From a virus: a stretch of 24,032 nt of DNA. The notes below the pieces were generated by a model that made no database searches, was not told the origin of the DNA, and saw only the letters and a list, made by a program, of their open reading frames with translations. Shown here in pieces: positions 21,371 through 24,032 of the stretch (position 1 is the stretch's first letter; each line of letters starts with the position of its first letter). The DNA is taken from positions 1 through 24,032 of IMG/VR virus record IMGVR_UViG_3300007540_000104, one strand, 5' to 3'. The position numbers were made by a program, and so were the translations under genes.

Positions 21371-21678
21371 TTAATTCATGGACTGCGGAGGACAGTCTCT
21401 ATCTTCTTCGAGTTTCGCTTTACGCCTCGCCTGTATGTTAAGAAAATCTACAGGGTCATCAGGTGCGGATTTTGTGAGTTAAAGAGGTAGTGCTTCGACC
21501 TCCTCCCCAGTCTACTCTCACCACTAAACCAATCGTCTAACCTAGTAATGAGCCAAGGGCTGTTGTTTATGTCTGTTCGATAAATTGTCCTGTATTCGTT
21601 GTCATGTCCATATGATACTAAAAGACACACCATAATACAAATCAGTACACATCTTATAAGCAAGCATAATGAGAGCAT
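21371..21678 (-). pseudogene. Small membrane protein gene, possibly frameshifted
   Basis: An intact frame runs from ATG 21678 to TAG 21448 (76 residues): a hydrophobic N-terminal segment (L-I-R-C-V-L-I-C-I-M-V-C-L-L-V) and then a polar part with W-F-S-G-E-S-R-L-G-R-R-S-K-H. The minus-one frame is open from 21478 to TAA 21371-21373, lacks a start, and encodes a protein-like P-D-D-P-V-D-F-L-N-I-Q-A-R-R-K-A-K-L segment. A shift between 21478 and 21450 would join them into one roughly 100-residue protein. This could be programmed frameshifting, a mutation or a sequence error; or the 76-residue form may be the true gene. No strong ribosome site precedes the ATG. Confidence 0.4.
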
Positions 21679-21693
21679 TACAAAATCCCACGG

Positions 21694-21710
21694 ACTAGTA
21701 GATAATATTT
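21694..21710 (+). repeat. Dispersed ACYRGT motif, copy 13
   Basis: ACTAGTAGATAATATTT, in the divergent region between the leftward operon and the small terminase gene. Confidence 0.65.
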
Positions 21711-21754
21711 ATAGGTAATTACGCCATAGAATTTAGATCATCAGGATTTATAAA

Positions 21755-22249
21755 ATGACAGATAAAGACAAAGAAAAAACCAAGCTAAAACTAATCAGGA
21801 ATGACGAGGACTTAACGATTAAGCAGAGGGCATTTGTCAGGGAGATAGTGAAGGGTAAGTTAGGCAGTCAGATTGATTGCTATATGCAAACCTACGATGT
21901 AGCTAGAACCAAGACAGGCGGTATACCTAAGCACGCCCACGTTGATTGCAGTAAGCTTATGGCGAACCCTAAGATAGCCCTAGCTGTTAGGAGGGGATTA
22001 GAGCGTAAAGAGGAGTCTACAGTTGCTTCTTCCATACGAACGAGGAGTTACGTTCTTGAACAGCTTATGAGAGAGTCTAAGGAAGCGGATAGCGACAGTA
22101 CGAGAGTTAGGTCATTGGAACTACTAGGTAAGACATGCGGACTCTTTAGCGACACCATTGAAGTGAAGGAGAGCAGACATAGTGTAGACATAGAGGAGGA
22201 GATAGAAGCTAAGATTATGAGCCTACTGAATGAAGCAGACCCAAGCTAG
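21755..22249 (+). CDS. terS: Terminase small subunit
   Basis: The small subunit recognises the packaging site on phage DNA and presents it to the motor. The 164 residues contain L-T-I-K-Q-R-A-F-V-R-E-I near the N-terminus, a helix-turn-helix-like segment with Y-M-Q-T-Y, and a C-terminal helix with L-E-L-L-G-K-T-C-G-L-F, as in phage small terminases. Start ATG 21755 follows AGGA by about 9 nt. It diverges from the leftward operon, and the large subunit follows after 400 bp. It probably binds repeats in that gap or in its own gene; this is inferred. Confidence 0.85.
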   Translation: MTDKDKEKTKLKLIRNDEDLTIKQRAFVREIVKGKLGSQIDCYMQTYDVARTKTGGIPKHAHVDCSKLMANPKIALAVRRGLERKEESTVASSIRTRSYVLEQLMRESKEADSDSTRVRSLELLGKTCGLFSDTIEVKESRHSVDIEEEIEAKIMSLLNEADPS

Positions 22250-22649
22250 ACCCCCCCTTTTTATATAGAGAATCAGACCCCAATAACGACCCCCCCACAC
22301 CCATATATACAGACAGTTACCTGACTATCATATATACATAGTGTTATGCACATTATATCACCTATTTTTACAGTACCCCCCCCTATTTTATAGCAAAATG
22401 CTAGCTTTTTTCACCGCTTACCCCTGTTTTTGTAGGAAATTGGGTAGGAATCCTAGACCCCACCCCAATTTATTTTCATTTAGGGGTTGCTTTTTATGTG
22501 AAGGGGGTGCATTATGTTAAAATCTTGTAGTTTCTATACCTAGTACATACCATATATCCAGTATTCACTTAATAAGTGCCAACCAATAGGTACTTACTAA
22601 GGTTTTTTTATTTGGTTACTCCTCAATAGGTATATACTAGGTATTAAGT
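22250..22649 (+). other. C-tract-rich region between the terminase genes
   Basis: No gene is seen. Plus-strand C-tracts occur at 22251-22257 (C7), about 22290-22296 (C7) and 22376-22383 (C8), with shorter CCCC groups near 22276 and 22457-22466. Three follow a (T/C)AGACCCC context. G-runs AGGGGTTGC and AGGGGGTGC occur near 22481-22510. A CACTTA / TAAGTG palindrome lies at 22566-22578. Direct repeats before the large terminase are listed separately. The position suits a packaging (cos/pac) or regulatory site. Confidence 0.55.
22584..22641 (+). repeat. CAATAGGTA direct repeats upstream of the large terminase
   Basis: CAATAGGTACTTACTAAGG (22584-22602) and CAATAGGTATATACTAGG (22624-22641) start 40 bp apart. 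The second ends 8 bp before the terminase ATG. A related TACCTAGTA is at 22537-22545, and the 11996-12017 palindrome contains similar half-sites, which suggests one regulator for both promoters. Confidence 0.5.
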
Positions 22650-24032
22650 ATGAATAAAAATGTATTAAGTAAAGTACAGAACCTATCTTCTGACCAGAAG
22701 CAGGAACTTCTTACTCTCTTAGAAGAATTAGAATTAGCCAAAGACAGAGAAAAATGCCATGAAGACTTTATGTGCTTTGTTGGTGAGATGTGGTCTGCTT
22801 TTATACATGGTAGACACCATGAGATTATGGCTGATGCGTTTGAGAGAGTCGCTAAGGGTGATTTAAAGCGTTTAATCATTAATATGCCACCACGACACAC
22901 TAAGAGTGAGTTCGCTTCTTATTTGCTTCCTGCTTGGTTCTTAGGTAAGAACCCTGACAAGAAGATAATCCAGACTGCCCATACTGCTGAACTAGCGGTT
23001 GGCTTTGGTAGGAAGGTTAGGAACTTAGTTAATAGTGCAGACTATAAGAAAGTGTTTCCTAATGTCAGTTTACAATCAGATAGTAAAGCTGCTGGTCGTT
23101 GGAATACAAACCAGGGCGGAGATTACTTTGCGATTGGTGTAGGTGGAGCGGTTACTGGTAAAGGTGCTGACCTCCTAATCATTGATGACCCCCATTCAGA
23201 ACAAGAAGGTGCTAGTTCTGACATAAATGTTTTTAATAGAACCTATGAATGGTATACATCTGGTCCAAGACAGCGTTTACAGCCTAATGGCTCTATCGTT
23301 GTTGTAATGACAAGATGGCACAATAAAGATTTAACAGGTCAAGTTGTTGACGCAAGTATAAAGCGTGGCGGTGCAGACCAATGGGAAGTGATAGAGCTTC
23401 CAGCAATAATGCCTTCTGGAAACCCTTTATGGGCTGAGTTCTGGAAGATGGAAGAATTACAAGCTCTTAAGGCTGAACTGCCAAACAGTAAATGGATGGC
23501 TCAGTATCAGCAAGACCCTACTTCTGAAGAAGGTGCATTAGTTAAAAGAGAATGGTGGCAATCATGGGAAGGTAGAGAACCACCTGACTGTGAGTTTGTT
23601 ATTCAATCATGGGACACAGCGTTCATGAAGAATCAGCGTGCCGACTTTTCAGCTTGCACTACTTGGGGAGTTTTCTACAAAGAAGATGACGATGGAATGA
23701 TTTCTCCTAATGTTATCTTATTAGATGCTTATCAGGAGCGTTTAGAGTTCCCTGACTTGAAGAAGATGGCTTTGGAGAAGTATAGAGCTTATTCGCCTGA
23801 TGCTTGCATTGTAGAGGCTAAGGCTGCAGGTATGCCATTAATCTTTGAATTAAGAGCAATGGGTATCTTAGTGCAAGAATATACACCTAGTCGTGGAAAT
23901 GATAAAATATCCAGAGTTAATGCGGTATCTGATTTGTTTGCTTCAGGTGTTGTTTATGCTCCAGCAACTAGATGGGCAGAAGAAGTTATAGAACAATTTG
24001 CTGGTTTTCCTAACATGGAACATGACGATTTA
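22650..24032 (+). CDS. terL: Terminase large subunit (3' end outside window)
   Basis: The frame is open from ATG 22650 to the right edge, 461 codons. The ATPase domain shows a terminase-type Walker A, M-P-P-R-H-T-K-S-E near residue 79, and Walker B L-L-I-I-D-D-P near 175. A motif III-like V-M-T-R-W-H follows. The RNase H-like nuclease begins with S-W-D-T-A near residue 319, and the window ends inside its last acidic motif (E-H-D-D-L). It pumps DNA into the prohead and cuts the concatemer. The gene is nearly complete; perhaps a few tens of residues are missing. Portal and capsid genes probably follow outside the window. Confidence 0.93.
   Translation, partial: MNKNVLSKVQNLSSDQKQELLTLLEELELAKDREKCHEDFMCFVGEMWSAFIHGRHHEIMADAFERVAKGDLKRLIINMPPRHTKSEFASYLLPAWFLGKNPDKKIIQTAHTAELAVGFGRKVRNLVNSADYKKVFPNVSLQSDSKAAGRWNTNQGGDYFAIGVGGAVTGKGADLLIIDDPHSEQEGASSDINVFNRTYEWYTSGPRQRLQPNGSIVVVMTRWHNKDLTGQVVDASIKRGGADQWEVIELPAIMPSGNPLWAEFWKMEELQALKAELPNSKWMAQYQQDPTSEEGALVKREWWQSWEGREPPDCEFVIQSWDTAFMKNQRADFSACTTWGVFYKEDDDGMISPNVILLDAYQERLEFPDLKKMALEKYRAYSPDACIVEAKAAGMPLIFELRAMGILVQEYTPSRGNDKISRVNAVSDLFASGVVYAPATRWAEEVIEQFAGFPNMEHDDL

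Noticed and set aside
21371-21480. CTGATGA followed by a CCTGTA/TACAGG stem on the minus strand near 21462, like a fifth hammerhead
   Set aside because: GAAA does not follow the stem directly and no stem III or NUH site can be formed; the bases read as coding sequence in the second frame.
21738-21744. CTGATGA on the minus strand just upstream of the small terminase gene
   Set aside because: No following stem II with GAAA was found.
1-24032. tRNA genes, CRISPR arrays, integrase or insertion sequences
   Set aside because: I found no cloverleaf, regularly spaced repeat-spacer pattern, recombinase motif or transposase in the window.

Overview
The window is part of the genome of a tailed double-stranded DNA bacteriophage (Caudoviricetes). 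It has terminase subunits, a giant polyvalent virion-type protein, a primase-helicase and a recombination cassette. No ribosomal, tRNA, integrase or transposase gene is visible. The DNA is AT-rich and very tightly packed. The gene set resembles phages of low-GC marine bacteria, possibly alphaproteobacteria, but that host guess is inference only.

Layout. (1) 2-5497, plus strand: the 3' part of a giant polyvalent protein. The frame is open from the first bases of the window, so the gene begins outside it. (2) 5453-11648, minus strand: a run of about nineteen overlapping genes for recombination and replication (RusA resolvase, Ref-like HNH nuclease, SSB-like protein, DUF1071 annealing protein, PD-(D/E)XK exonuclease), many tiny conserved proteins, and an ADP-ribosyltransferase-like protein at the head. 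(3) 11730-14334, plus strand: a small conserved gene, a T7 gp4/Twinkle-like primase-helicase and an unrecognised gene. (4) 14282-14831, minus strand: a ribbon-helix-helix regulator behind a good, apparently leaderless promoter. (5) 14832-15749: a roughly 0.9 kb gene-free region with a parS-like palindrome, a perfect DnaA box inside an inverted repeat, several copies of a dispersed motif and three terminators. (6) 15750-21678, minus strand: small genes and a MoxR AAA+ ATPase / DUF3150-like / metallopeptidase-VWA module. (7) 21755 to the end, plus strand: the terminase small subunit, a 400 bp C-tract-rich intergenic region, and the large subunit, which runs off the right edge. The window therefore covers the non-structural arc between the last virion gene and the packaging genes.

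The most striking result is four hammerhead self-cleaving ribozymes on the minus strand, in four intergenic gaps of the MoxR/VWA operon. Two (about 21.05 and 20.61 kb) have an open stem I and start on the base after a stop codon. Two (about 19.38 and 16.84 kb) have an open stem III. Within each pair the helices change by compensatory substitutions while the catalytic core is invariant. They would cut the operon mRNA upstream of the 108-residue gene, the MoxR gene, the DUF3150-VWA pair and the small-gene run. Each downstream product would carry its own ribosome binding site and a hairpin at or near its 5' end.

A second theme is a dispersed motif (core ACYRGT followed by AAATAATATTT or AAATATTTTTT), found at least thirteen times, mostly at gene ends and in gaps. 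One copy forms stem III of a hammerhead and another lies 8 nt upstream of one.
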